NCBI RefSeq assembly: GCF_000003605.2
Contig: NW_003155238.1
Coordinates: 514,882 to 532,833 of the forward strand
Length of the DNA: 17,952 bases
Direction of reading: 5' to 3'
Source: Saccoglossus kowalevskii
Lineage: Eukaryota > Hemichordata > Enteropneusta > Harrimaniidae
Position 1 is the first letter of the stretch. Every line of letters begins with the position of its first letter. The translations under genes and the position numbers were made by a program. Of this stretch, positions 17,498 through 17,952 are shown piece after piece. The notes beneath the pieces were generated by a model. It saw only the letters and a program-made list of their open reading frames with translations. It ran no database searches and was not told where the DNA came from.

Positions 17498-17951
17498 AGA
17501 TGTCCCCACCACAGCCCTGCGTACCTATATAAACAAAGTCCGGGACTTTGAAAAATATAATTTTTTTAATGAAATAACATGCCCAGGTACCAAACATGAT
17601 GATCGATCACCAGATATATCCAGAACTCCCAGTTCGGAGTCCAATTGTGGATGAAATCGGCTACTTTGCCCTATTAAAACAAACACATTATCTTGCGTGA
17701 ATGAAATTAAAAATGGCGGCGCTTGGTGGATAATTTCTCCGGTACCTACGCGTTTACATTTTGTCCGTCTTTACTAGTCGCTTTTTAAAGACATTTCAGT
17801 TTCAGATAACTTTGTAATGGTTGTTACGGATAACTATCGTCATTTCAACCGATTTCGGCTGGGAAACTACTTATTTTTAACTTGCGCACCAATTACGGTG
17901 CGCTCCCGGACTTTGTCTATGGAGGTACGCAGGGCTGTGGTGGGGACATCT
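17498..17951. mobile_element. short element with 48-bp terminal inverted repeats
   Basis: The segment 17498-17545 (AGATGTCCCCACCACAGCCC onward) and the reverse strand of 17904-17951 match at about 45 of 48 positions. The interior of about 358 bp encodes nothing recognisable. A subterminal hairpin (GCGCACC, loop, GGTGCGC) lies at 17884-17903. The target duplication cannot be checked because the right flank is outside the window. It lies just upstream (in the minus direction) of the pseudogene's surviving N-terminal part, so it may have been inserted into it. Confidence 0.75.
17707..17718 (+). promoter_or_regulatory. YY1-like AAAATGGCGGC motif inside the TIR element
   Basis: The sequence AAAATGGCGGC is the classic animal YY1 binding and initiator-proximal motif. 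Here it sits in the middle of a short non-coding element. The ATG it contains opens only six codons (MAALGG). A promoter role is speculative. Confidence 0.25.
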
Positions 17952-17952
17952 T

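Noticed and set aside
1-17952. CRISPR array, bacterial operon or phage content
   Set aside because: Introns, splice signals, animal glycosyltransferases and TIR elements show eukaryotic nuclear DNA; the only tandem array has no spacers.

Overview
The window is eukaryotic nuclear DNA, probably from a marine invertebrate. Coding sequence is split into short exons with GT-AG introns of about 100-900 bp. The DNA is AT-rich and crowded with small terminal-inverted-repeat (TIR) elements. A tandem pair of animal-type sialyltransferase genes and a decayed copy of a gene family I remember from cnidarians, molluscs and lancelets point to a lophotrochozoan or lancelet, perhaps a bivalve. I cannot fix the species from the sequence.

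Layout. 1-816 is a 30-bp minisatellite that runs off the left edge. 988-3206 (+) is a four-exon gene for a GT29 sialyltransferase of the ST6GalNAc III-VI type (389 aa predicted). 3207-7155 is intergenic, with two copies (3362-3691 and, inverted, 5945-6273) of a ~330-bp TA-flanked element plus smaller TIR elements. 7163-9680 (+) is a second, paralogous four-exon sialyltransferase gene (348 aa predicted). Both genes share intron phases 0, 2, 2, and each predicted protein has an N-terminal membrane anchor and sialylmotifs L, S, III and VS. 9681-14740 shows no gene I can support. It holds a third copy of the 330-bp element (11025-11353), a foldback structure (12589-12858) and a relative of the 5038-5152 element. 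14741-17460 (-) is a heavily broken copy of a multi-copy invertebrate gene. Its decayed reading frames keep, in order, motifs resembling the acidic motifs of FEN1/XPG-type PIN nucleases, followed by a cysteine-rich tail. 17498-17951 is a short element with 48-bp TIRs whose right end nearly meets the window edge.

How it fits together. The two sialyltransferases are a tandem duplication of Golgi type II membrane enzymes predicted to add sialic acid in alpha-2,6 linkage to GalNAc-containing glycans. The rest is mainly mobile-element sediment. One TTAA-flanked family has landed in an intron of each sialyltransferase gene, and in the second gene it sits against the likely branch point of the last intron. 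The most unusual item is the nuclease-like pseudogene family on the minus strand.
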